Notes under the pieces: model-generated | The model's input: the letters and a program-made list of their open reading frames with translations, nothing else | Databases searched by the model: none | Told to the model about the DNA's origin: nothing | Part shown: in pieces, positions 51,799 to 60,392 of the stretch | Layout: each line of letters begins with the position of its first letter | Position numbering within the stretch: the first letter of the stretch is position 1 | Made by a program: the position numbers and the translations under genes | Source: JBMZCV01 sp049613665 | GTDB taxonomy: Bacteria; Bacteroidota; Bacteroidia; Chitinophagales; UBA2359 | Length of the DNA stretch: 64,000 bases | NCBI GenBank assembly: GCA_049613665.1 | Contig: JBMZCV010000005.1 | Location: 1 to 64,000, forward strand | Direction: 5' to 3'

Positions 51799-52453
51799 GC
51801 TTATTATTTTGAGGTATTATTTATTGATATTTTGTAACTATTTACGTTGTGACAATTTTTGGCTAAAAAATATATTTGAAATTTATTGTAAAAACCTTTA
51901 GTTTGTTTAATTCATTCACATCTCAAATATTTACAATAAAAACTCCTTTATCACAAAAAAGTTTTTGATTTGAAAGCTTGCCTAATAATGCTGTTTTCTT
52001 TAAATAAAAAACACATAGTTTTGTCACAAATATAAACATATTGGGGCAAATATAGCAAGATAAATAATTATTTTCTAGCTTTTTTGCTTCTAGCTATATT
52101 TTATTACTTATCATTTAGGCAAGAAAGATGCCAAGTTGTTGTAAAATGGAAGCTATTCTATTTGCTTTTTGTACCAAAAACTAAAAAAACAGCATGACTA
52201 TTTTGGGTATTTGAATGAAATGTTTTATTCTTATAAGAAGTATTTGGTAGGCATTTTGAAAATGCCTGCCACCACACACATTTCCAAATATGGATATTTC
52301 TAAAAAAAGATAAAAATCTAATCTATAATTATTTTTGAAGTAAAAAAACAGACTCATTTCCAAGTTTTATGAAAGCAACACATTATTATTTTTAAACATG
52401 AATGTTCCGCAAAACTTGGAGGTGAACTATAAAATAATAAAATTTAAACAACA
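51799..52453. other. Gene-free gap with a family D fragment and one hairpin
   Basis: A family D right end in reverse (GTAACTATTTACGTTGTGAC-AATTTTTGGCTAAAAAATA) lies at 51826-51868. A strong hairpin GGTAGGCATTTT-G-AAAATGCCTGCC lies at about 52242-52266. The rest is AT-rich, and no gene or promoter is clear. Confidence 0.5.
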
Positions 52454-53329
52454 ATGGAGATAATACCTTATTTATGGAACGAGAATTTAAATTTAAAAAA
52501 AGAAAAATACATATGGTTTCAGAAAGAAGCTCATATGCTTGCAACAAATGAGGGAAAAACTTCTTGTTATCTTTTGTCAAAAGTTGAAATTTATGAGGGG
52601 AACACAAAAAAAATTACCCTATATGACGAAAAAGGTATCATAGAAAATGTTCACAAAATATATATGAAAAATGATTTTTGTGAAATATATAAACTGGAAA
52701 GTGGACATGAAGGCACTAAACATTATGATGAAAATGAAAATTTAATTTCTGAAATTTGGGTTAATCCAAATGGTACAAAAGAAGAAAGATATTTTTTTTT
52801 CAAAGATAATAAGTTAGTCAAAATTATAGAGAAAGATGTAGAAGATACATATACAGAAGTACTCAAATATAATAATAATGGTTCTTTGCAGCAGATTTTA
52901 AGTTTGAATACAATAGGAAAAATATTGATGGAAAGAAAAATGATATATGACAATGAAGGCAAAATATTGGAAACACAAAGAATTCAGAATGGCACTATAA
53001 ATAAAAGTGTATTTTACAAATATAACACAGACAACAAGTTATTGAAAAAAGAAGAAGAGAAGATTAATAGATTGTCGGAAAGAAAAATGCCTCCAGAAAT
53101 ATTTGAATATGAATATCATCAAAATGGAGTGTTAAAGGAAAAAAGATGGATTATTTATAAAGATGAGAACAGAATAGATAAGAAATATGAGGCTATTTCG
53201 GTTTATAATGAACTAGGTTTGGAAATTAAAAAATCAGGGAAACATTACATCAAAAATTGGGAGGAAACAACAATTTATACATATAAAATGAGTGCTTTAG
53301 GCTACTCAATATCATCATTCATAAAATAA
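52454..53329 (+). CDS. Hypothetical protein with YD-like (Rhs/MORN-like) strand repeats
   Basis: A 291-residue protein I do not recognise. It has no signal peptide, membrane segment or Cys pair. Much of it consists of repeats of about 20-25 residues of the form Y(D/N)ENENLISEIW, YNNNGSLQQILSLN, YDNEGKILETQRIQ, YNTDNKLLKKEEE and YNELGLEIKKSG, which resemble YD/Rhs-like beta-hairpin repeats or YwqK-type repeats. It is Lys/Glu-rich, and its AT-rich codon use is more extreme than that of its neighbours. It stands alone, flanked by a gene-free gap and a family B repeat, which suits an accessory or recently acquired gene. A possible link to immunity against Rhs-type toxins is speculation. Confidence 0.65.
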   Translation: MEIIPYLWNENLNLKKEKYIWFQKEAHMLATNEGKTSCYLLSKVEIYEGNTKKITLYDEKGIIENVHKIYMKNDFCEIYKLESGHEGTKHYDENENLISEIWVNPNGTKEERYFFFKDNKLVKIIEKDVEDTYTEVLKYNNNGSLQQILSLNTIGKILMERKMIYDNEGKILETQRIQNGTINKSVFYKYNTDNKLLKKEEEKINRLSERKMPPEIFEYEYHQNGVLKEKRWIIYKDENRIDKKYEAISVYNELGLEIKKSGKHYIKNWEETTIYTYKMSALGYSISSFIK

Positions 53330-53345
53330 GCTACTTTACAAAAGT

Positions 53346-53505
53346 CAACAGTTCGGACATTTATACATTTTTTTATCAAAAGTTTAAACATACTATTTTT
53401 TTTAGGCTAAAGCGACCAATATTTACTACTTCTATGGCTTTTTTTGTGGAAAAATAGTATGTTTCTCTTGCCAAAAGATGTTTTTTATTAAACAGAGAAC
53501 TGTTG
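53346..53505 (-). repeat. MITE-like repeat with a family B left end and a family A-like right end
   Basis: It begins CAACAGTTCGGACATTTA (family B) and ends AACAGAGAACTGTTG, which resembles the shorter family A border (CAACAGTTCTCGGTTT in reverse) as in the copy at 3303-3545. Core arms in reverse are AAACATACTATTTTTTTTAG and GGAAAAATAGTATGTTTCTC. Confidence 0.85.
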
Positions 53506-53524
53506 AAAAGTTAAAAAGCTAAAA

Positions 53525-53570
53525 AAAGAGCAGCCCAAAAAACCATAATCAAGTTTTTCGACTGCTCTTT
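53525..53570. terminator. Bidirectional terminator between convergent genes
   Basis: AAAGAGCAG at 53525-53533 pairs with CTGCTCTTT at 53562-53570. The arms are extended by A and T runs on both sides. It lies just past the end of the LVIVD lipoprotein gene on the - strand. Confidence 0.65.
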
Positions 53571-53595
53571 TCATTTTGCATGAAAAAAAATAAAT

Positions 53596-54915
53596 TTATT
53601 TCACCACAGGAATCGTACTCAACAACTCAATGTTTTCGACATCACTATAATTGTATTGATAAAAACCATCTTCGCCGATAGTCAGCAATAAATTATTGAA
53701 AGGAATGACATCAAAAGCGTGAATATCTTGATAATGTGCCAATTCGTTGCTTGTTATTTCATATACATCAGTTGCGTCATATACTTTCAAGCCATCGTTG
53801 CCATCGCAAATAAACAAAGTGCCATTGTCGATACCCAAACCATGTGGATTAAACATTTCGTAGCTCGTCAGTAACTCTGGACTTTCCATATTGCTGATAT
53901 CCAACACATCTAAACGATTGACAGTTTGCCAACAATTATTGCCATCTCTTAAAGTCACAAAAGCATGGTCGCCTTCCGCAACAACAGGGTCGCAAGATGT
54001 AACGTGAGCAAATTCCGATACATATTGCGGTTCGCTTGCGACGCTCACATTATAAATCAACATGCCGTTTTGCGTTCCTATCAATAAATTTTGACCAAAA
54101 GGAAAAATCGTTTCTACATTCCAGCCAATTTGAATAGTGCTAACATTTTGCGGCGAAGCGGTATTGGCTACATCATAAGACTGTAAGCTACCTGGCGTAA
54201 CGATATACAAATGATTGTTGAGCAAGGTAAATCTCGCCATTGAACCACCAACACCCGTAGGACTCAACGAGCCCGAAGTATTGGTATTATTAGACACAGG
54301 CACACCTCCTACATCAGCAAAATCAACTTCTGCTCCCCAAAATACATCATCAATAAAAACACCGCCATTTTGATTTGGCATAATAGGCGGTTCTTCATTG
54401 CAGCTATATGTTTCGACATGTTCAACAGCTTCATATTCTATCAAAATACCACCTTCGGCTTCATTAATTGAGAAGTTTTCGGCAAAAGCATCATTCACAC
54501 GATTTTGTAAAGTAGGAGTAGTTGGATTTGTAATATCAATAGCCAACAAGTCGGTATAACTATCGGCATACAAAGTATTGTGTTTGACAGCCATATCAAT
54601 ATTTCCAGCTATTTCGATAAAAGCGACATTGCTCGGAGCAGCAGGATTGCTATTGTCAATAATGTGAATACCTTTGTTTCGCTCATTGATGAGGATATAC
54701 GGCGATTTGAAATAGATTTTGCCCGGATTTTTCAAATCTTTAGCTGCCGTTGCTGCAATATTTTGATTGCGGAGGTCATCATAAGATAAATAGATGGGTT
54801 CCATTGTAGTATAAGTATAAACTTCTTCGCAAGTATCGGTGCAACTCGACATCAATAGCAAACTTCCTATAAAAAATAGGCTTAAAATGCGGCTAATAGG
54901 TAATAAGTATTTCAT
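53596..54915 (-). CDS. LVIVD-repeat surface lipoprotein
   Basis: A 439-residue lipoprotein with lipobox LLMSSC (Cys25) after a hydrophobic signal. The mature part is a beta-propeller-like array of LVIVD-type repeats: GIHIIDNSNPAAPSNVAFIEI, LLAIDITNPTTPTLQNRV, LQSYDVANTASPQNVSTIQI, LDVLDISNMESPELLTSY, and LKVYDATDVYEITS. This family is widespread in Bacteroidota as outer-membrane lipoproteins without a known reaction. Ten or so Cys-poor repeats fill the whole chain; there is no C-terminal sorting domain. It is a single gene with a terminator shared with the convergent gene. Confidence 0.85.
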   Translation of the reverse strand: MKYLLPISRILSLFFIGSLLLMSSCTDTCEEVYTYTTMEPIYLSYDDLRNQNIAATAAKDLKNPGKIYFKSPYILINERNKGIHIIDNSNPAAPSNVAFIEIAGNIDMAVKHNTLYADSYTDLLAIDITNPTTPTLQNRVNDAFAENFSINEAEGGILIEYEAVEHVETYSCNEEPPIMPNQNGGVFIDDVFWGAEVDFADVGGVPVSNNTNTSGSLSPTGVGGSMARFTLLNNHLYIVTPGSLQSYDVANTASPQNVSTIQIGWNVETIFPFGQNLLIGTQNGMLIYNVSVASEPQYVSEFAHVTSCDPVVAEGDHAFVTLRDGNNCWQTVNRLDVLDISNMESPELLTSYEMFNPHGLGIDNGTLFICDGNDGLKVYDATDVYEITSNELAHYQDIHAFDVIPFNNLLLTIGEDGFYQYNYSDVENIELLSTIPVVK

Positions 54916-55074
54916 GTTTCTCTCTTTAAGTAAGGTTTTTGAAATAAAAAAAATGATATTTTTCTAGGAAACTTTATATTCAATAACGCAAAAAAGTGGC
55001 AAAGCGTTGCTTTGTGCAAAAATTAGAAAAAGCTCTTATTATTTGAGAAACTTGTTTTTTGATAACTTTAAAAC

Positions 55075-55285
55075 ATAGCTATTTTCAGTTTAACAAAAAA
55101 AAACCTTTCAAATAGGAAAGCATACTATTTTTCGTCATCAAAACTTGCAAATATTGGGTTATTCAGCTTAGAAAAAAATACTATATCTAAACCTTTGGTT
55201 AAAAAAGGCATTAACATTTGGTAGCTGAGACAATAAAAAACACATGGATACATATTTGTTTTATTTCAAAGCGAGTATAGATAGC
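55075..55285 (+). repeat. MITE-like repeat, family A, degraded copy
   Basis: The ends TAGCTATTTTCAGTTTAACA and TTCAAAGCGAGTATAGATAG are recognisable. The core arms are GCATACTATTTTTCGTC and AAAAAAATACTATATC, with several changes, and CAAATATTGGGTTATTCAGC replaces the conserved loop. Pairing of the core is much reduced, which suggests an old insertion. Confidence 0.75.
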
Positions 55286-55296
55286 TTCTAAAAAAA

Positions 55297-55321
55297 ATGA
55301 CATACTTTAAAAGTATGTCAT
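55297..55321 (-). terminator. Terminator of glnS
   Basis: ATGACATACTTTTAAAGTATGTCAT-type perfect palindrome at 55298-55321, with A and T runs on either side, about 57 bp past the glnS stop. Confidence 0.8.
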
Positions 55322-55378
55322 TTCTCAATAGTGGCCGATTTTATGCCTACTAAAAATACAATTTTAAATAGCTAAAAA

Positions 55379-57088
55379 CTATTTTTTCTTCTTATTACCT
55401 TTCTTTTTCCAGCCATCTCTTAGCGTAACAGTTCTGTTAAACACCAATTTTTCAGATGTAGAATCGTCATCAACATTGAAATAGCCTTTTCGCATAAACT
55501 GAAAACGTGTGCCAGCTTCTGCTGTTATCAAACTAGGTTCGAGATAGGCTCTTTCAACGACTTTCAAAGAATCAGGGTTTAAAAATTCCGTAAAATCTTT
55601 GTCTTTGTGGCCACTCGGATTTGGGTCGCTAAACAAACGGTCGTACAAACGCACTTCGCCTGTGATAGCGTGTGGAATAGACACCCAATGCAAAGTACCT
55701 TTTGGTTTTACGCCGCTAGTGTCCGAACCGCTACGGCTGTCAGGATAGTAGCTACACAATACTTCGTCAATTTCGCCTGTTTCGGCATTAACAATGTAGT
55801 CGTCGCAATGAACGATATACGCATTTTTTAGTCTTACATTTCGGCCAACTGCCAAACGAAAATACTTGCGTGACGGATTTAGCATAAAATCATCTCGTTC
55901 CACATAAATTTCTCTCGAAAATGGAATTTCTCTCGAACCTGCCGTTTCGTCTTCAGGATTGTTGATAGCCGCCAAGTGTTCAACTTGTCCTTCTGGATAG
56001 TTGGTAATAGTGACTTTCAACGGATTTAAAACCGCCATCACTCTATCCGTTGTTTTGTTCAACACTTCTCTAACACAAAACTCAAGTAGCGATAAATCAA
56101 TGACATTTTCACGTCGTGCCACACCTATTTTATGAATAAAATTGCGAATAGCCGCAGGTGGATAGCCTCTTCTACGCAAGCCAGAAATCGTTGGCATACG
56201 AGGGTCGTCCCAATTTTGAACATAGTTTTCTTCCACCAATCTTTTGAGCTTTCGCTTACTCATAATGGTATAGCTCAAATTGAAGCGAGCAAATTCGATT
56301 TGTTGAGAGCGATAAACGCCCAATTCCACCAGAAACCAATCATAAAGTGGTCGATGCACCTCAAATTCTAGCGTACAGAGCGAGTGCGTAATGCCTTCGA
56401 TAGAATCCGACAAGCCATGAGCAAAATCGTACATCGGATATACATTCCACTTGTCGCCTGTGCGGTGATGAGCGTGCTTTTTGATGCGATAAATAGCAGG
56501 GTCTCTCAGGTGCATATTTGGCGAAGCCATATCAATTTTGGCACGCAAAATACGAGTACCTTCTTCAAATTCGCCATTCTTCATACCTTCAAACAATTCG
56601 AGATTTTCGGCTATAGAACGCTCTCTGAAAGGGCTGTTTGTGCCAGCTTTTGTAGTATCGCCACGCATTGTTCGCATTTCTTCTGATGTAGAATCATCTA
56701 CATAAGCTTTGCCTGTTTTGATGAGTTGAATAGCAAAATCGTATAATTGTTCAAAATAATCTGACGCATAAAATTCTCTTTCTTCCCAATCGAAACCAAG
56801 CCAACACACATCTTTTTTTATCGAATTGACAAACTCTGTGTCTTCTGCTTCAGGGTTGGTGTCGTCGAAACGCAAGTTGGTTTTGCCACCATATTTTTGT
56901 GCCAATTCAAAGTTGAGGCAAATAGATTTTGCGTGTCCAATATGGATATATCCATTCGGTTCGGGCGGAAATCTTGTGTGTACTCGTCCGTTATATTTAT
57001 CGGTTTTTAAATCGTCTTCTACAATTGTTTCAATAAAATGTAGGCTTTCTTTGCTTTCGCTAGTATCGTTTATATCCGTTTTGCTCAT
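55379..57088 (-). CDS. glnS: Glutaminyl-tRNA synthetase
   Basis: A 569-residue class I synthetase that charges tRNA-Gln. The HIGH motif lies at 49-52 within PPEPNGYIHIGHAKSICLNF, followed by LRFDDTNPEAEDTEFVNSIK. The second signature is YTIMSKRKLKRL. The C-terminal anticodon-binding beta-barrels include NPLKVTITNYPEGQ and VRLKNAYIVHCDDY. The tail is basic (KKKGNKKKK). Length and order match bacterial GlnRS. Presence of glnS implies direct charging of glutamine-tRNA. It has its own promoter element at 57177-57184, just inside the gap to the next - strand gene. Confidence 0.97.
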   Translation of the reverse strand: MSKTDINDTSESKESLHFIETIVEDDLKTDKYNGRVHTRFPPEPNGYIHIGHAKSICLNFELAQKYGGKTNLRFDDTNPEAEDTEFVNSIKKDVCWLGFDWEEREFYASDYFEQLYDFAIQLIKTGKAYVDDSTSEEMRTMRGDTTKAGTNSPFRERSIAENLELFEGMKNGEFEEGTRILRAKIDMASPNMHLRDPAIYRIKKHAHHRTGDKWNVYPMYDFAHGLSDSIEGITHSLCTLEFEVHRPLYDWFLVELGVYRSQQIEFARFNLSYTIMSKRKLKRLVEENYVQNWDDPRMPTISGLRRRGYPPAAIRNFIHKIGVARRENVIDLSLLEFCVREVLNKTTDRVMAVLNPLKVTITNYPEGQVEHLAAINNPEDETAGSREIPFSREIYVERDDFMLNPSRKYFRLAVGRNVRLKNAYIVHCDDYIVNAETGEIDEVLCSYYPDSRSGSDTSGVKPKGTLHWVSIPHAITGEVRLYDRLFSDPNPSGHKDKDFTEFLNPDSLKVVERAYLEPSLITAEAGTRFQFMRKGYFNVDDDSTSEKLVFNRTVTLRDGWKKKGNKKKK

Positions 57089-57176
57089 GTGTTTGTCGTT
57101 AAATTTTTAAGTGCCAAATATCGCTTTTTTTTTCTAAAAAACAAAAAAGTTAAACTGTGTTTTTTATTGATGATAG

Positions 57177-57184
57177 CAAAGATA
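57177..57184 (-). promoter_or_regulatory. Bacteroidota -7 promoter element for glnS
   Basis: On the - strand this reads TATCTTTG, an exact TAnnTTTG match, about 90 bp before the glnS ATG. A TTG at 57208-57210 is near the expected -33 position, although the spacer is slightly long. Confidence 0.6.
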
Positions 57185-57195
57185 AACTTTTCTGT

Positions 57196-58401
57196 TTAGT
57201 AAATAATCAATTTTTCAATAATTTTACTTTCATTATTTTGAATACTAACAAAGTATGTACCTGTATTTAGATGGCTCACATCTATGGAATGACTAAAGCT
57301 TTTTGAATTTTGTTCAAGAGCAACTTTTCCATTAATATCCGAAATTTGAAGCTTATATTCATTTGTTTTTTCATTAAAAATATCTTCTTGGTTTTCAAGA
57401 TTAATATAAATATTCCTTTTGGCTGGATTTGGATACATATCAAATGAAAAGGTTTTTGCAGTTGCATCATTTGCAAAAATATCGTAACTATTTGCTTGAT
57501 TTTTACCAGATGGCGTGGTAAAATAAGCTGGAAACAAGGCATAACCAGTCCAAACACCATCACATTTTACTTTTACCGACCATTGATAAGTGGTATTGTA
57601 TAAAATACCCTCTGTAAAAGTTCGAGAATTTTGTTGTGTTTCAGGAAAATATTTTGTTGCTCCACCTTGTTTTCGCCCTGCCAATTTATAAGCTTCAGCA
57701 TTTGGAACATTTGGCCAATTTAATGTTACAACTAAGCCATTTGTATTTGAAATATTACTGCTTAAATCGCTAGTAGATAAATCTCCACATTGAGGAGTTG
57801 TTGTATTGCCAATATTGATTTCGTCTATGTGTATAAAATTGTAATAACCTCTAATATTTTCAAAGCTTATTTTTATAATTTGTCCATCAAAAGCAGATAA
57901 GTCGATGTTTTCGGTTCGCCACTCCTCACAGCTTTGTGGAATATAAGAGCCTGTTACAGGAGCAGTAGTAGCTAATTCACTACCTGCTTTGGCATATACA
58001 TTTGTTGTCATCTCATCACAAGTAGTTATGTTTACACGCAACTCATCTGGGTAGTTAGCATCGTAAACAGCATGTGCAACATCGAAAGTAAGTTGTGTAT
58101 TATTGCTATTGCTCAAATCAAAATATTGCTCAAGGTTGCTATTAGTTCCAACGCTTTCGATGTCATTATTAGTAATCAATGTACTTGCTCCATCACAAAA
58201 GCCAAATGTATTATGAGTCCATGTATAAGGAGTAGGATTTACAATAGTCCAATTTTCTAAGCCAAAGCTAAAATCACAATAATAAGGCAATGTTGATGGA
58301 TTGGTATTATCACAAATATTGCTAGAAAATAAAGATGGTGTTGATAAGACAAATAAAGTCATTATCAATGATAGATTGAATACAAGTATTTTTTTTTTCA
58401 T
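57196..58401 (-). CDS. T9SS-secreted protein with adhesive beta-sandwich domains
   Basis: A 401-residue exported protein. A signal peptide to about residue 28 is followed by a jelly-roll-like domain (about 38-200: YYCDFSFGLENWTIVN, QLTFDVAHAVYDANYPDELRVNI, ISFENIRGYYNFIHIDEINIG) of the choice-of-anchor / MAM-like type. A fibronectin III-like domain follows at about 205-295. The C-terminal about 75 residues (FDMYPNPAKRNIYINLEN ... TGTYFVSIQNNESKIIEKLIIY) form a type A T9SS sorting domain. There is no protease or other catalytic motif. It is probably a surface or secreted binding protein. It ends 11 bp from the glnS promoter element. Confidence 0.85.
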   Translation of the reverse strand: MKKKILVFNLSLIMTLFVLSTPSLFSSNICDNTNPSTLPYYCDFSFGLENWTIVNPTPYTWTHNTFGFCDGASTLITNNDIESVGTNSNLEQYFDLSNSNNTQLTFDVAHAVYDANYPDELRVNITTCDEMTTNVYAKAGSELATTAPVTGSYIPQSCEEWRTENIDLSAFDGQIIKISFENIRGYYNFIHIDEINIGNTTTPQCGDLSTSDLSSNISNTNGLVVTLNWPNVPNAEAYKLAGRKQGGATKYFPETQQNSRTFTEGILYNTTYQWSVKVKCDGVWTGYALFPAYFTTPSGKNQANSYDIFANDATAKTFSFDMYPNPAKRNIYINLENQEDIFNEKTNEYKLQISDINGKVALEQNSKSFSHSIDVSHLNTGTYFVSIQNNESKIIEKLIIY

Positions 58402-58607
58402 TGTTGATATATTTAATTAAAATGTAAGTAATTTATTAATGACTAAGTATTATTCAGACGTAACAATTTTCAAAAATCTATCATTTTGAAAGCTTTTTTT
58501 TAATAATGAGATAGTAAAGTTTTTTTAGAACCATATCATTTCTCATGTTTTTTTTTAAAAAAAAAATTTCTCAAGAGCGTTGCTATTAAATGACAGTTTA
58601 TTTTTTT

Positions 58608-59306
58608 TTATTCTATTTCAATATTATAAATTTTCGTTTCTGTGGCAGTCTTTTCGTGAAATCTTTTGTATTCAAATTTTAAGTTTGTCGTGCCTTTTTT
58701 CTTTGCTTTCAAAGAAAAAATAGCTGTGCCACCACTTCCCACCATTGGCTGTGCTGTTTTGTCGGCGACATAATCTTGCTTGAGCAATGAAACGATATTT
58801 TTATCATATTTTTCATCTAAAAACCATTGGTAGCCTGTCGTGACATTAGCTTTTAATTTTATTTCAAAATCTTTGCCTACTTCTACTTTCTTCGTTTCTG
58901 TTTTGCCTAAAATATCGCTTTTTTCTTGTTTCAAATTGTCACTTTTTGTTTTGCAAATTGGCTTTTCTGAAACTCGTAATAGTTGCATTGAGCCAGCCGA
59001 ACAAGGGTTTCCTTTTTCAACTCTGAGGTTTTTAGTTTCAAAAAAGCCAGTCACTTCTATTATTTCACAGTCAAGGCTTAAATTTTCATCTTCAAAGCAA
59101 ACAGCAATTGTTTTATCTTTTGTTTTGAGATAGCCACCATTAAAACAGTAACAACTCAAAGGGTCTTTTACGCCTTTGATACTCTTGAACATTCCAGCAG
59201 CCGTAATAATTTCTTTGATTTGCGGTTTTTCGCTCGCTTTTTTTGCGGAACGACACGAAAACAAACTTAAACAAAAGATGCCAATAAAAAAGTATGATGA
59301 TTTCAT
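58608..59306 (-). CDS. Lipoprotein with chagasin-like (I42) cysteine protease inhibitor domain
   Basis: A 232-residue lipoprotein with lipobox LSLFSC (Cys18). The C-terminal about 95 residues match the chagasin fold: VEVGKDFEIKL, loop NVTTGYQW at 154-161 (family NPTTGY), loop GSGG at 190-193, and YKRFHE at 213-218 in the place of the usual RPWE loop. Chagasin proteins block papain-type cysteine proteases. The N-terminal about 100 residues hold five or more Cys (CYCFNGGYL, CFEDENLSLDC, CSAG) and look like a separate small domain that I do not recognise. No protease gene is adjacent. The inhibitor call is good; the target is unknown. Confidence 0.82.
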   Translation of the reverse strand: MKSSYFFIGIFCLSLFSCRSAKKASEKPQIKEIITAAGMFKSIKGVKDPLSCYCFNGGYLKTKDKTIAVCFEDENLSLDCEIIEVTGFFETKNLRVEKGNPCSAGSMQLLRVSEKPICKTKSDNLKQEKSDILGKTETKKVEVGKDFEIKLKANVTTGYQWFLDEKYDKNIVSLLKQDYVADKTAQPMVGSGGTAIFSLKAKKKGTTNLKFEYKRFHEKTATETKIYNIEIE

Positions 59307-59438
59307 TGAAAATAGTTTTTAATTTTTAGTGGTGAGTTTTTAGTTTAAAAAAAAAGCATGTTAAAGATAAAAATGTTTTGCAATTAAAAAAAAACTCACA
59401 AAATAAGCTTTCTATTTCAAAAGTCATAACTAAAAACT

Positions 59439-59990
59439 CTAAATCTCGCCTCTATCTATCAAAATTTTCGCTTTCAAAATAGACGACATCGCAAAACCAT
59501 CTGTAATTTCGCCACGCATCACCATTTCGAAAAGCTCGGAAAAAGGCATTTTTTTCACTTGCAAATCTTCCGTGTCGTCTGGCATTGCTTCGCCAAAAGA
59601 TAAGTTTTGAGCAATAAAAGTAACGCCCAATTCATCTGTTACAGAATTTGAAGTATGTGTTTCTAGTAGTTTTGTCCATTTTTCGGCTCTAATTCCTGTT
59701 TCTTCTAGCAGTTCTCTTTTGGCAGATTCTAGCGGTGCGACATCGAGCTTGCCACCGCCTTCTGGAATTTCCCAACTATACTGATTTAAAGTGTAGCGAT
59801 ATTGCCCAACAATCCAAGTATTGTAATTTTCGTCTAGCGGAATGATGCCTACTGCCACATGCTTGAAATGCACAACGCCATAAATGCCATCGCCACCGCT
59901 AGGATTAATCACTTGATTTTCAATCACTTTTATCCAAGGATTTTCGTAAATATGTTTTTGGCTGATGGTTTTCCACGGATTTTCTGTCAT
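59439..59990 (-). CDS. Nudix hydrolase (ADP-ribose pyrophosphatase-like)
   Basis: A 183-residue enzyme expected to hydrolyse a nucleoside diphosphate linked to another moiety, most likely ADP-ribose. The Nudix box runs from GGGKLD at 78 to RELLEETGI at 92-100. The metal-binding REUxEE part is intact, while the first Glu of the GX5E part is replaced (Val84), as in a known subgroup with WEIPEGGG. WEIPEGGG and TSNSVTDE fit the ADPRase group. It is a lone gene with a terminator hairpin 38 bp upstream belonging to the gene before it. Confidence 0.88.
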   Translation of the reverse strand: MTENPWKTISQKHIYENPWIKVIENQVINPSGGDGIYGVVHFKHVAVGIIPLDENYNTWIVGQYRYTLNQYSWEIPEGGGKLDVAPLESAKRELLEETGIRAEKWTKLLETHTSNSVTDELGVTFIAQNLSFGEAMPDDTEDLQVKKMPFSELFEMVMRGEITDGFAMSSILKAKILIDRGEI

Positions 59991-60027
59991 GTTTTTTTGT
60001 TTTGATTTTTATATTTTTTCTGAAAAA

Positions 60028-60065
60028 AAAAGATGTTAGACACTTCAAAAATGTCTAACATCTTT
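60028..60065 (-). terminator. Terminator downstream of the TonB receptor gene
   Basis: AAAGATGTTAGACA pairs with TGTCTAACATCTTT, with nine T following on the - strand. A family C repeat separates it from the receptor gene by about 330 bp, so it may end a long 3' UTR or belong to a lost gene. Confidence 0.65.
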
Positions 60066-60067
60066 TT

Positions 60068-60175
60068 GCTAAGTGCCAAGCACTACTTAATAAACGGTAA
60101 ATTCGTTGCTAACGCATTGAATATCAAGGTGTTAATTTGCACACGAAATGTATGTTTATTTTTGTCTAGATACTA
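60068..60175. repeat. Family C repeat (subtype b)
   Basis: It begins CTAAGTGCCAAGCACTACTT and ends TTATTTTTGTCTAGATACT. The centre ATTCGTTGCTAACGCATTGA is intact. It is closest to 16726-16831. Confidence 0.8.
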
Positions 60176-60215
60176 ATACACTGTAATCTAAGAAATTCTA
60201 CATTTTGAGAGTATT

Positions 60216-60311
60216 AGAAATGACATATTTCTAAAACAATAAGTGTCCATTCTTTTTTATATTTGACTCTTTTGGCTAGAAAAATATGTCATTTCTTTCT
60301 TGTTATTGAAA
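60216..60311. repeat. Copy 2 of the 50-bp perfect repeat (family E) with an inverted partner
   Basis: Bases 60262-60311 equal bases 1-50. Upstream, AGAAATGACATATTTCT at about 60216-60233 is the inverse of AGAAAAATATGTCATTTCT in the repeat, so the whole can fold back on itself. In copy 1 the upstream part would lie outside the window. Confidence 0.7.
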
Positions 60312-60392
60312 GAAAAATATTAGAAGATTTAAATTACAGTGCACTAATTTACTGCAAATGTATAAAAAACGATTTGATTTTTTATAGCCGTT

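Noticed and set aside
59439..59990. Inactive Nudix protein because the first box Glu is missing
   Set aside because: The metal-binding REUxEE residues are intact, and the WEIPEGGG subgroup is known to vary at the first position.
1..60311. The 50-bp repeat pair as attachment sites of an integrated element
   Set aside because: The DNA between them holds housekeeping genes (mutS, glnS, ndk) and no integrase, and no tRNA gene lies at either copy.
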